The notes under the pieces were generated by a model, which worked only from the letters and a program-made list of their open reading frames with translations, searched no databases and had not been told where the DNA came from. Made by a program: the position numbers and the translations under genes. Positions 1 to 11,177 of a stretch of DNA of 64,000 nucleotides are shown here, piece after piece (the first letter of the stretch is position 1; the number at the start of each line of letters is the position of its first letter). Origin of the DNA: Vigna angularis (taxonomy: Eukaryota; Streptophyta; Magnoliopsida; Fabales; Fabaceae); assembly GCF_016808095.1 (NCBI RefSeq), contig NC_068980.1, positions 15,255,388 to 15,319,387 of the forward strand, written 5' to 3'.

Positions 1-5
1 CGAAA

Positions 6-1628
6 ATGACCGGTCACAACCAACACCTTGTATATGCCGAGGGTGCTTCTATTAACAGACCACCACTTTTTATTGGTGATAACTATGTGTTCCGGAAAGT
101 CAGAATGGAAATTTTTATGGGGTCGGTTGACAGAGGCATTTGGGAAGCTGTACAAAATGGTCCTTATATTCCTAAAAATACAGTTGATGGTGTAGAAGTA
201 GAAAAACCATTTTTTGAGTGGACTAATGAAGAAAATAGACGAGCTCAGTTTGATATTAAAGCTCGTAATATTATTTCATCTGCTGTTGTGCTTGATGAAT
301 TTTATAGAATTTCTGTGTGTAAGACAGCACAGGAAATGTGGGAAGTTCTCAGAGTCACACATGAAGCAATAGAGGACGTGAAATGTGCAAGGAAGAACAC
401 TCTCATTCAAGAGTATGAGATGTTCAGAATGCAACCTGGAGAAACAATTTGTGATGTCTAAAAGCGTTTCACTCACATAGTGAACCATTTAACAGGGTTG
501 GGTAAGACTTTTGATACTGATGAATTGAATGTAAAAATTTTGAAATCATTGGACAGGTCGTGGCAACCAAAGGTAACCGCCATCTCTGAGTCTCAAAATC
601 TCACTCAAATGTCAATGCCAATTTTGTTTGGGAAACTCCGTGAGCATGAGCTTGAGTTGAGAAGATTGACGACTGAAGAAGATCAAGGTAAAAGAAAGAC
701 ATTAGCCTTCAAGTCCGAGATCTCCAAAGGAAAGAACTCTAAAAGGATTGAAGATAATGATTCTGATGATGCGGAGAACATGAGCCTCATGATAAAGAAA
801 TTTGCCAAGTTTATGAAGGCAAAAGGAAAGGACAAATTTCGTATAGAAAGGAGAGAAAATCAAGAATCTCCTTCAAGTGTTAAATGTTATGGATGTGGAG
901 AAAAAGGGCACATGAAAACTGAATGTCCAAAGAACAAGAAAAGTGAAGAAAAGAAAGAAAGGAAATTCCCAAAGAAGAAGAAAGCTTACATAGCTTGGGA
1001 AGACAATGCATCTAGCTCAACAAGCTTAAGTGATTCAGATGAAGAAGCCAATATTTGTCTAATGGCTGAATCAGAAGATACTGGAAGCCAAGTAAGTGAT
1101 TCTAGCTTTGAATCTAGTGAATTAGACTTGCAAAAGGCTTTCTATGAGTTGTTGATTGAATCTGAAAAACTTGATGCTGCACATAAAAAACTTAGGAAAG
1201 AGCACAATGAATTAAAATTGAATTATGAAAAGTTGCTTGATGATGAAGTTGTCTTAAGAAATAAAGTTAGTTCTTTAGAAACAAAATTATCTGATGCAAA
1301 TGCTACTGTTGAAACTGTTGAATGCTTGTCTTGTAAGAATCATATGTTTAACATTGACATACTTGAAAATTTACTTTCTAAAGCAAGCAAGTCTGTCTCA
1401 CATGTTTTTAGAAGGAGCAATGTTAAAAATAAAGAAATACATCATAAAAAGTCTAAAGTTAAGAGAACTCGTAAAGTTTGGGTTGAAAAAGGAACAACTG
1501 TAAAAACCAAACTGCATGGTGTTTATTGCTTCTATTGTATGAAAAAAGGACGTACTTCAAACAAATGTAGAATCAAACATTTTGATGTTCCTGATGGAAA
1601 ATGTGCTTGGATTCCCATTATAAAGTAA
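6..1628 (+). pseudogene. copia gag with one in-frame stop
   Basis: This is a retrotransposon gag (UBN2/DUF4219-like N-terminus) that would form the particle and bind RNA. The reading frame runs from an ATG at 6 to 1628 but is broken by TAA at 459-461; the frame continues unchanged after it, so one CAA-to-TAA change explains the break. A CCHC knuckle (CYGCGEKGHMKTEC) begins at base 885. A coiled-coil, Glu/Lys-rich stretch follows. A second knuckle-like motif near 1526-1566 (CFYC...GRTSNKC) seems to have Arg where the His would be. The ATG at 6 is close to the usual gag start, but an upstream start cannot be excluded. Confidence 0.85.
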
Positions 1629-2666
1629 TTTGTCTCTAACCCTGAGGACCCAAATGAGATTGTGGGCACCAAACCTCTCTTGGATGGTTTTGCAGGTTAG
1701 GTTCTCAAAAGGAGAGGAGAGATCCATGGTATTATGCTTTCGGAAATAATGATCTAAGAGCAGGAAGTGAATCCATCAAATGGCATTCAAAGCCTTGGTT
1801 CGAACTCCATGTGATTGAGCTAAGTGTTGTTTGAAGTGTTATTGCACTTTGTTCTGGTTATCTTTCTAATTTTCCATTATTTGATTACTGTTATATTCAT
1901 TTAAATGAGTTGGTTGATAGATTTTCATTGGCATTTTTAGATAATTAAGTTATTTGATGATTGAATTGGCATTTCCGTTTCAAAGATGTTTTCTGTGGAG
2001 ATCTATTTATATGCATGCCATATGAGCTATGATTTGCTCCTCATAAAGCTTGATTACAAATTGTGAAAATCATTGTAGAATAGTCTTTAAAAGCAGTTGT
2101 CGGAACTGCATTTCCTTGTTTGAGTCATTTTTCCAGTTTTAAATTCTGGTTTGCCAATATTTCATGGATAAAATCCATTGAACCAAGATAAACAATGTTA
2201 TTGAATTAAATCTGATTACTGCATATTGTTGTTTTAATTTTTATATATGTTGTTTTATATGCAGAGTTGAATTCATTAGGTTGAACAGATTGGGATATGA
2301 GAGTGCATGAATCATAGTTGTTGTTTTGAAAGTTGTAAATTGTGTTGTCAAAGTTAGTTTTTTGAACTGATTGTGCTAGCTGAAATGCTTTCATGTCAAA
2401 CCTGTAGCAGCTGTGATCATTTCCATTTAAGCTACTGTTGCATTCATTTTAGTTTATAAATTGGTTGCTTGATCATTGATATCTTAATTGTTTGAAAAGT
2501 GGTTGTTGAATTCGTGGGTTAATTGAGTATGCTAAAAACTAAATTTGAATTGCATATTTAAGGGGGTATCTTTACTTTTTGAGCTTAGAAGAGAGTTAGG
2601 AGTGTTAGACATATCTTAGAATCAAAATCTATGCAAATTTTTGCATTTTTCTTAAACTTAACGCTT
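1629..2666 (+). other. Non-coding internal region of the copia element
   Basis: This AT-rich stretch separates gag from the palindrome cluster. The first 200 bases still read like a decayed C-terminal extension (for example FGNNDLRAGSESIKWHSKPW near 1740-1800), but no pol domain is visible. Nothing else is recognised. Confidence 0.5.
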
Positions 2667-2945
2667 CATAATCGATTATCACTAAGTTATAATCGATTAT
2701 TCATGCATCAAATTCAATTCTGGAAAATCTTGAGCAGATAATCGATTATCATTATGCATAATCGATTATCATGCAATTCTGGGCAGTAATTATTGAACTG
2801 ATAATCGATTATCATGAGCCATAATCGATTATCGCGCTGACAGTTTCAAAAATAGAGCCGTTGGAGCATCCCATAACGGCTATAAACGACCATAAACGGC
2901 TAGTTTTTCCATTTTTCTTATAAATAGCCCCCCATAATCGATTAT
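2667..2945 (+). promoter_or_regulatory. Cluster of seven ATAATCGATTAT palindromes plus TATA box
   Basis: The perfect palindrome ATAATCGATTAT (core TAATCGATTA) occurs about seven times: near 2668, 2689, 2739, 2759, 2801, 2821 and 2933. A TATA-like box (TTATAAATAG, 2918-2927) lies about 120 bp upstream of the second ORF's likely ATG at 3050. The same palindrome cluster sits upstream of the TATA box in the LTR of this element, so this looks like a second, internal promoter. The binding factor is unknown. Confidence 0.55.
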
Positions 2946-3049
2946 TAGACACTCCTTTGCACCCAAATACTGCTGAAATCAAATCTAGAGCTCAAATCTT
3001 CTTCATTTCCCTTCACCTTCTCAAAATCTCATTTTCCCATTCTTCCTCC

Positions 3050-4204
3050 ATGGCTGACTCAAGAAGGCACCGTCGCAGAACAGCTGGAGCCTACTCTTCT
3101 TCTCAACCACGTCTTGCAAACGTAGATGGATGGATTTCAGATCAAGGGAAACATGCAGACTTTGTTAATTCTTGGCAAGAAAGGAAGATCATGGCGGTAA
3201 AGTTTATTCGTCTTGACTTTTTCCGCTTCTATGGCTTTCAATTTCCAAACACTTTTGCTGAGCAGGGGTTAACGCATCTGTTAGAACAAAAAGGATGCAT
3301 TTATCCTGATCTTATAAGAGTCTTCTACTTCAACTTGCGCTATCGAGATGGGATAATATCTACTAAGGTCAAGGGAGTACGCATCATTTTAGATGATGAT
3401 GTATGGACCAATGTTGCTCAACTTTCCATCTGGGATGATGCTGTCAAAGTCCATTTAGGACTTGAAGATTTCAACAGGATGATGACTTTTCAATCCTTCC
3501 TACGTCATCCTGAACGACAAACAAATAGAAGTCAATTACTGGTTGGAGGTTTTAAAGTTGAAGAAAGGATGATCCACTACTTGATTGTCTGGATTTTATG
3601 TCCTAGAGCAACCAACCATGCTCAATGCTCTGAGCAGGATTTACTTTTGTTGTATGGGATTCTAAATCACATACACATCGACTCGCCTGCTCTCATTGCT
3701 GACACAATGGTAAAAGCCAAGAAATCCCATTCATATCAACTTCCCTATGCTCTTCTTCTTTCTAGGATTTTAGAATTCAAAGGTGTACCTGTTGAAGGAG
3801 AACTCGTTCAAAATATTGAAGTTGTGGGATCAGAAATTGGAGATACTACCTTTCGTCAAATGGGATTCATTACTAGAGGCAGAGTCCTTATTCACAAAGA
3901 TGATGACCATCCTGATGTAGATGAAGATGATGACATGGACACTCATATGGCTGACCCAGTAAGTGCTGCTGCTCCGTCTGATGCTGGACCATCCAACATA
4001 CCCTCCTCTTCCTCAACTTCTATGGAAGAACATTTTGCAAGGTTATCTAAACAATTGGAGGATATGAGTCTTGCACAAAAGACTCACTTTGAGGAGATTT
4101 ATGAGTGACAGCAATCTGTTGATGAGTACATGGTTGATCAATTTCTTGATCTTGATGTTCGCCTATCTAACATCGAGGGTCATCTTAATATCCCACCTCC
4201 TTAA
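3050..4204 (+). pseudogene. 'Putative plant transposon protein' ORF of the copia element, one stop
   Basis: This resembles the plant-specific domain often annotated 'putative plant transposon protein' (Pfam Transposase_32 type), common in legume retroelement annotations; its function is unknown. The ATG at 3050 (MADSRRHRRRTAGAY) is preferred to one 31 codons upstream because it has a good context and starts the basic N-terminus. The conserved core covers roughly residues 30-290. An Asp/Glu-rich stretch and a Ser-rich coiled-coil tail follow. TGA at 4106-4108 breaks the frame, which then continues for 31 codons to TAA at 4202-4204; CGA-to-TGA is the likely change. Its place between pol and the LTR is where SIRE-type elements carry an env-like ORF, but no transmembrane segment is seen. 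Confidence 0.65.
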
Positions 4205-4584
4205 CGTTCTCCTAGTCCTGAATTCTAGGTTTTAGGCCTCTAAGTTTGATTGTTATGTTATTTTCTTTATGGTATTTAGTTTCTTAATCTTTATGAATAT
4301 CATGTAATTCCTCTCTGTTCTTAATATAATGAGCTTTTATTTTTTGCATATATTCCATTTTTTAGGGGGAGCTCATATTAAGGGGGAGGTTATTACATTA
4401 TTCTTTTTGCTTATGATCAAAAAGGGGGAGAAGAAATATAAGGGGAGGATTAAAGAAAAAAAAAATAGTTTTTAATTGTACAGGTACTGCTAACTGTGGT
4501 TGTCCATTAGTTTATATATGTTGCAGGTAAACCTGAGTTGCTTTTAAAAAGAGAGTTTTTGATCATCATCAAAAAGGGGGAGAT

Positions 4585-5500
4585 TGTTACCAATAAGGAG
4601 TATTGGTAAAACCTGAAGATGTGTTTTGATGATGCTGCAACTTATAGATTTTGGATGTAGTAGGAAAATATTTAAAAAAGCAACTTGTAGATTTTGAATG
4701 TTGTAGGAAAATGTTAAACATTGTAATTTTTACTAGTATAATCGATTAGGGTTAAGCAATAATCGATTATCACAAGTCATACTTGAATAATCGATTATCA
4801 CTTCATATAATCGATTATCACATTTTTGAAAACCTGTAACGGACTTGAATAATCGATTATTCATGGCAGTTGAGAGCTGACCTTTGGCACTCAGTGTACT
4901 TGGCTATATAATTTGATTTGGAGAAATCAGAAAGTAACGTTTTTTGAACTGAGAAAGCTTAGAACACTGTGTGTCAGAGGAACGTTCTTAGAGAGCTTTT
5001 TGTTTATTGTTCCCTTGCTTGGTCTTGTGAAAGGAGAGGCTCGCGTATCGTGTGTCGATAGTCGGAGCAGACTCTCTTCAAGTTAGCAAGGTGCTCTGCC
5101 TAGTCTTGTGAAAGGAGAAGCTTGTGAATCGTTGGTGGATTGCTTGAGCGGTTCTCTTCAAGTTGGTAGAGTGGTTCTTTTCATTTTATTCCTGTTCATT
5201 ATCTTGTAATCTGTTAAACCATTTTTAGTGAAAAAGGTTAATCACTATTTATAGTGATTAACGACTGGACGTAAAATCTTTTGATTCGAACCAGGATAAA
5301 AATTCTGTGTTGATCTTCTTATTCCCTACACTCATATTATTTTACGTATATCAACTGTTTGATTAATTTTCTGAAAGAAAATTATTTTTACTAAAAGGAA
5401 AAAATTAATTTTAATTGTGATCGAATACATTTCCCGCTCTCTGAGTTTTAATTCCGCTGCGCTATACTCTTCGAAAAATACCCCCTCAGATACCATCACA
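4585..5500 (+). repeat. 3' LTR of the copia element
   Basis: The LTR starts TGTTACCAATAAGG directly after the polypurine tract and ends near TACCATCACA. It holds five ATAATCGATTAT-type palindromes (4738-4862), a TATA box (TATATAAT, 4905-4912) and an imperfect direct duplication of about 80 bp (about 5015-5165) marked by 'CTTGTGAAAGGAGA...TCTCTTCAAGTT'. The right boundary is uncertain by a few bases because the other LTR is outside the window. Confidence 0.7.
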
Positions 5501-5695
5501 AGTTAATGACAGGTATATATATACACAAATAAAATTTCAAAAATGAGGACAAAGTCGGCATGTTTTGTCTTACCACTTGAGAATTTTTTAGCAAAAGAGT
5601 CTCCAAATCTTGTAACACAGCTAATGGGGCTCCCTGATACTAAACTAGATATGAATTTAATCCTTTTCCTTTGCTTGTTTCAGGAGAGATCATCA
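5501..5695 (+). other. 5' flank/leader of the disrupted NAC gene
   Basis: This short single-copy stretch lies between the copia LTR and CACTA element A. It ends in a good splice-acceptor context (CTTTGCTTGTTTCAG|GAG) followed by ATCATCA. Removing element A and one TCA duplication joins this to GTTGATATGGAATCATG at 30573, the start of the NAC coding sequence. It therefore probably holds part of a 5'-UTR intron and the last bases of the NAC leader. Confidence 0.6.
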
Positions 5696-5960
5696 CACTA
5701 GTGGAAAATATACCTTTAATAGCGATTTTTTATACCTATTAAAATTTAGTAGGTATAGAAAGTGGCGTGGTGGCAGTTTTGTAAATATGAGGAACTTTTC
5801 TACACCGACTACAATAAAAGCATGTATGAAAAGTGGTACAATGGCAATATTGTAATAAAATACAATAGAAAATTCTTTTTTTTAATACCTGTTAAGACTA
5901 TAGTAGGTATAGATTATTGATCTATAGCGGTTAAATATTATAACAGGTATGAATTATTTT

Positions 5961-7891
5961 TTATATTCAATTTGTTTTCCCACAATACTTTTGTGCAAAA
6001 ATTCATTCTGATTACAATTGTTCTCCGTTCGGTCGTGTGAGGTGGTTGGGTGACGCTCTTGTTCGGCGTTTGAAGTTGTTCCTCACACCTTCTATCTCAC
6101 ATTCACTCACTCACGAATGAAGCAACATATTTTTCTCTCTCGCACATCAGAGAGCATTTCTCATTGTATGTGTCATCTTCCCCGAGATTTTAGTGGCTCG
6201 AGAGCTCATCCTTCATCATCATAGAGCATCTTCCTCACTTTCAGGTTAGCGTTTCTCCCGCATTTTCTCATTTCCTCATCTTTGACCGATTGAAATTTCA
6301 TTTAAATATCATTTCACCTTCAATCTACATCTTCCATCGATTATAATCACATTCTTCCGATTATAATCCCTTTCTATCGTTTAAAACCCCTTTTCCACCG
6401 ATCAATCAGTCCATTCTAGGGTTCCTTGGTTCCTTCAGGGTTATGCATCGATTAAATCATCAAGTTCTCTTGAAGGTTTGAGGCAAACATTTTGTATTTT
6501 ATTTTCTTTTATGATTTACTTCGTTGCATAATATATATGTTTGATTTTCAAACCCAAAAGTGAAAATAATAAATAAATTGTTCAGTAAAATAGTATTTCT
6601 AAATGCATTTATGAGCGAGGAGGTATACAAAGAATTGAAGCATTCATTTACTATTTGGTTATATAAGCTCTAAATGATACTTTCAGTGTAGACATTCAAC
6701 CTAATGATTTCATTAATTAGTTCATCAACATTTGGTGTTGCAGATTGTTCATTTACAAGTGTCTAAGCAAATATGAAGGAACTGATGATCGGAGCACACC
6801 ACAGGTAATAATTAACAGATAAGAAAACCTTCCTCATTTTTACCATAATGTTGTGTGTCGGTATAATATGCAATAGGAAATATCTTTACTGATTGAGTAT
6901 AGTTGAAGTTCAATGTGAATTCTTATTGAGATGTAAACCAGTAGATTTAGTGAAACCTTCATTTTATTGCACAAATAATTTGAAGAAAGTTGAAAAATTA
7001 ATTAGTGGAAGCTTCTATGCTTTTATCGCAATCTAGTTTCGAACCAGGGCCTATAGGTTATGAACTCACCACGCTTCCACACGTCACTCTAATTGTTTAA
7101 ATGTGTCTTCCAAATTAACATAACAATTGTAAAATCATTTAAAATTTACTTCCCAAAATGAACCTTTTACGGAAACAAATTGCAAAGTTGAGGTTGAATT
7201 ATGATTTTTATTTCTGCAATTTGAGGTAATTCTGATTTTGGGGCGTTAAAAGTTTGGGATCTGGGAAGGAATTAAGGATTGCAGAAACTGTTGTTTTTTT
7301 TAATTACCTGGTACTTAGTTTGGTCATTTATAAATAGAAAGCAAGGAGAATTTGTAGCTGTGGAAGTGGCATTGCTTTTGGGATCTCGTCAACAACCTTC
7401 AGTTTTGAGATAATCTGCATGCATAGCAACTATTGTTGTCTTATGTGTTTTCACATTGTATTCAAAGTTTTCATCTGATCTGCTAGTTATGTGTTTGTAT
7501 TGGCTTATTTTGGAATAGTCTAGAGTCTCATGACAGATGTAGTTTTTATGGTTTTTGAAATGAGCCCTTTTTAATATACGAAACAGCCTTGAGGATATCC
7601 TTAGCCCATGCTTCCGGTTCAAATTGATTCCTAAGATATTATCAAGCTTGAACATTTCTTTTGAAACAAAGTTACAGTGCATCCCTTAATTTACCTTAGG
7701 ATATGCTTTCCAAATCTTAATTTTAAATACTTTAGATCATAGCCATGATTCTCGAATCCATAAATGTGAATTACTTTCTAATTCAAAGGCCTATAACACC
7801 TTCACCTCTTGACTGTGAATTGTGAAGACTGAGTTTTGAAACTAATTCTCACTAGTTTAAACGAGTTATATCCACGAAAGATCATAAATTA
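5961..7891 (+). other. 5' leader and decayed internal part of element A
   Basis: The region after the subterminal repeats is rich in CT and TC runs up to about 6480, like a transcribed leader. The conserved N-terminal transposase core (Transposase_21) is not recognised. A possible small leader exon lies at 6744-6805 (acceptor TTGCAG, donor CAG|GTAATA). No gene can be supported here. Confidence 0.4.
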
Positions 7892-9206
7892 CTTGGGTTA
7901 AAATCTCATGATTGTCATGTATTGATGCAACAACTTCTACTAGTGGCTATTCGGGGCATATTGCCTAGGAATCTTAGACACACATTAACAAGATTGTGCT
8001 TTCTTTTCAATGCAATATGTAGTAAAGTTATTGAAATTGAGAAGTTGGATCAATTAGAAAATGAGGTTGTGGTCATATTGTGTCAGTTGGAGATGTATTT
8101 TCCTCCATCATTCTTTGATATTATGGTGCACTTGATTATTCATCTAGTTAGAGAAGTTAGAATTTTTGGTCTAGTATTCTTACGATGGATGTACCCTATT
8201 GAGTGATACATGAAGATATTAAAAGGCTATGTAAAGAACCAATATCGTCCTGAAGCATCAATCGTTGAAATATATATTGTTGAGGAAGCTATCGAGTTTT
8301 GTACAAACTATTTATTAGATGTTAAAGCTATAGAGGTACCTAGGTCTTGTTATCATGGAAGAGGTGTCGGTAAGGGTACTAGAAGTGCAAAAGTTCTCAC
8401 CCTGAAGAGAGTTGAAATTCTACGAGGACATATGTATATATTGAATAACACTGAAGAAGTCATCCCCTACTTAAGTGCTCATAAAGATATAGTTAAGAGA
8501 AAAAAATCCACGAATGCCTCAAAAGTAGGTCATTAATGAGCACAACAAAACCTTTTTAAAGTGGTTTAAACAACAAGTTCAAGCTGACCCTACAACTTCT
8601 GATACATTAAATTGGCTATCAAGTGAGCCAAAATTTGATGTCATATGTTGGTGTGGGTACGATATCAATAACTACACATTTCATACACAAAAAGAAGATG
8701 AAAAAAGCACCACTCAAAATAGTGGAGTAATGGTTGTGGCCGAGTTAATGCATTTCTCGAGTTCAAAGGACAAAAATCCTGTGATGGCATCCATGTGCTA
8801 CTTTTGTGTAATTGAAGATATTTGGGTGATAGATTACACAAGTTTCAAAGTACCTGTTTTTAAATGTAAGTGGGTTAATGGTAATACTGGCATGAGGATC
8901 GATGATCTAGGTTTTATATTGGTTGACCTAGAAAAGGAAGGTTATACTGAAGAGCCATTTATCATGGCGTCTCAGGCAAAACAAGTGTTTTATGTCACTG
9001 GTCCCAAAGACAATAGATGGTCAGTGGTTCTCCCAGATAGAACAATGCATTATACTAATGACATTGATGAAGTCGTTCTTGATATTAGTGAAACTCCATC
9101 TTCCTCATCAAATATGCCAACCTTGAATGTCAATAATGAAGTAGACGACGTCCATGCCATACGTGATGATCACCACGAAGGGTTGTGGGAGAACATTGCA
9201 ACTTGA
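7892..9206 (+). pseudogene. TNP2-type CACTA transposase, C-terminal part (DUF4218 + DUF4216)
   Basis: This is the C-terminal half of the En/Spm TNPD/TNP2-like transposase of element A. The DUF4218 part (about 7900-8530) shows LCQLEMYFPPSFFDIMVHL and VFLRWMYPIE. TGA at 8207-8209 interrupts the frame exactly where family members read ERYMK, so CGA-to-TGA is likely. A frameshift near 8530 leads into HNKTFLKWFKQQV and then the DUF4216 part (about 8600-9090; motifs TQNSGV, PFIMASQAKQVFYVTGP). The catalytic N-terminal domain is missing, so this copy cannot make transposase. Confidence 0.8.
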
Positions 9207-9295
9207 CAATGTAAAAATTGAAATTTTAGATGTATTATATATTTGTTTTGTTATTTTATCTATTAATTATTATTAACACTTAATGATTTATGTAG

Positions 9296-10455
9296 GGAAA
9301 TTCCTGGTGACATACCATCTGGTGACCTCCCACCTTCACAAGGTGTGCACGACATTCATACACCTAGCACGAAATTCATTAGTTATGTAGCCTTGCTCGG
9401 TAGAAGCAAGGCATCCATTCTTTATGATGATTGGGATCATGTTCTAGAGAACGTGAAGAACCAAATATGGCAGAGCATCCTGGTATGAAATCTTAACTTT
9501 TATATAATGTGTCATTAACATATATAAGTAATTTTAATCCAAAACTGGAGTTTTATGTAGATTAATCCCATGAGAAATGTTATGGCATAGAAGGAAGGCG
9601 ACAACCAAATTATCATTGTCACCTACCTGCATGAGTAGATTGGGTAATAAATATCATATTAAACATAAAGAATTAAATTATGCTTCTAGTGAATAGAAAA
9701 CAACCTCTCCATAGTTTATTTCCCACTATTTATTTCCGGTAAGGTGCTAGAATCCTTATAAATTGTTTAATAGGAAGAGTGATTAGGTTAGCAATGTTCT
9801 ACATCCACGTGTTCATTTCCCACTATAAATTACGTATCTAATAAAATTACGTATCCCAACCCCACTTGTCCCGTTCCCCTCCAACCCATCAATCAACAAA
9901 CCTACCTTCCCTAAAGTTATGTATCTAATAGCTCAAATACGAGCATATTCGTCTAGAAAAAGAGCATAAAGGTACTTAGAAAAGATAGAAACTCTATAAA
10001 GAATAGAGTTGCTTCATTTTATCAATATCCTTCATCTATCAGTTTTAAACAAAAATCAAAACTGACTCATCATGAGAAACAAATTTAATGGCGAATACGT
10101 TTCAGTCCTCAACTTATTCTATACTGGAAAAAAAAATCTTACATTTATAAACTGTAATAAAAAAATCAAAATACAGTAGATACATCCCTATATTACTTTC
10201 AAGTGCATTGAGTTTTTTAAAAATATCTCATTCATTCTTATTGCACAAGTCACATATGACGTCCTAAACACTAATCTATTGAGGACGAAATGGATTTCAT
10301 ATGTCGGGGAAAGATGGAAGAATTTCAACATTATGCTTACAAGTCATTATATTTATGGTTCCAAAACTGATAAAAGTCCTTGTGAAAAGTATCAATTTCT
10401 TGATGAGGAAACATGACAAGCCTTTAAGTTGAAGTAATTAGATCCTGCCTTTCAG
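9296..10455 (+). pseudogene. CACTA ORF2 (TNPA/Ptta-like), 5' exons, split from 20773-22935
   Basis: Decayed exons of the second CACTA protein (plant transposase Ptta/En/Spm type). Readable pieces include YVALLGRSKASILYDDWDHV (about 9388-9450) and TKWISYVGERWKNFNIMLTS (about 10290-10350), the latter ending in the FKLK...LDPAFQ block at the donor CAG|GTAAATT (10455/10456). In-frame stops occur (for example after DEET). The protein continues at 20773; elements B and a Tat-type LTR sit in the intron between the two parts. Confidence 0.65.
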
Positions 10456-10529
10456 GTAAATTCATTTTATATCATAGTTTAACTATTTATGTTAACATAC
10501 ACTACAAGAAAAATCGCAATTATATACGA

Positions 10530-10895
10530 CCGAAATCTGTATATAACCTCCAAAATCCGTATAAAAAGTTGTGTTATATACAGATTACATACGGCAAAAA
10601 ATCCGTATATAAATAGGGTGTAGATAACATTATATACGGATCATCCGTATATAAGTTATATACGGATGATCCGTATATAAGTTATATACGGATGATCCGT
10701 ATATAAGTTATATAGGGATAATCCGTATATAACTTATATACAGATGATCCGTATATAAGTTATATAGGGATAATCCGTATATAACTTATATACAGATAAT
10801 CCGTATATAACTTATATACGGATGATCAGTATATAACTTATATACGGATCATCTGTATGTAACTTATATACGGATGATCCGTATATCAGTGTTAT
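10530..10895. repeat. Subterminal palindromic repeat array of CACTA B (right-hand end of its genes)
   Basis: About ten copies of a 25-30 bp unit built around the palindrome TATACGGATNATCCGTATA, with variants GGGATAATCC and CAGATGATCC. In CACTA elements such subterminal repeats are the binding sites of the TNPA protein. A shorter set of the same motif lies at the opposite end (19150-19400). Confidence 0.85.
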
Positions 10896-11177
10896 ACAGT
10901 TTTTGACCAATTCCCGTGAATAGCATACCTACTCATATCCAAACAGACAATTCATAAGACCTGCCCATACCAAACAGACAATTCACAAGACCAGCCTATT
11001 ATATCCATTCACACATTTGACATATAAATTAAGTCTTAAAACCTACAAACAAGCATTTAACATTAATCATAATAGGAAAGTTTACATAAGTGTTAATTAT
11101 AACAAGTTCAAATAACATGAAATAAGTTCTTGAGGGAATAAGTTTGAGTCATAGATGCCCTACTTCTAAAAACATAA

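Larger units (their letters stand above)
1..5500 (+). mobile_element. Ty1-copia retrotransposon, 3' portion (SIRE/Maximus-like), pol missing
   Basis: The window opens inside a copia element. In order it holds a gag with a CCHC zinc knuckle (6-1628), a non-coding stretch, a second ORF of the 'putative plant transposon protein' type (3050-4204), a polypurine tract (AAAAAGGGGGAGAT just before 4585) and one LTR (4585-5500). No protease, integrase or reverse transcriptase is seen between gag and the second ORF, so this is a deleted or non-autonomous derivative. The 5' LTR lies left of the window, so the target duplication cannot be tested. Placement in the SIRE/Maximus lineage is inferred from the long gag, the extra 3' ORF and the LTR style. 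Confidence 0.75.

Noticed and set aside
7389..7682. 97-codon minus-strand open frame
   Set aside because: No domain or neighbour support; it lies inside the decayed interior of CACTA A.
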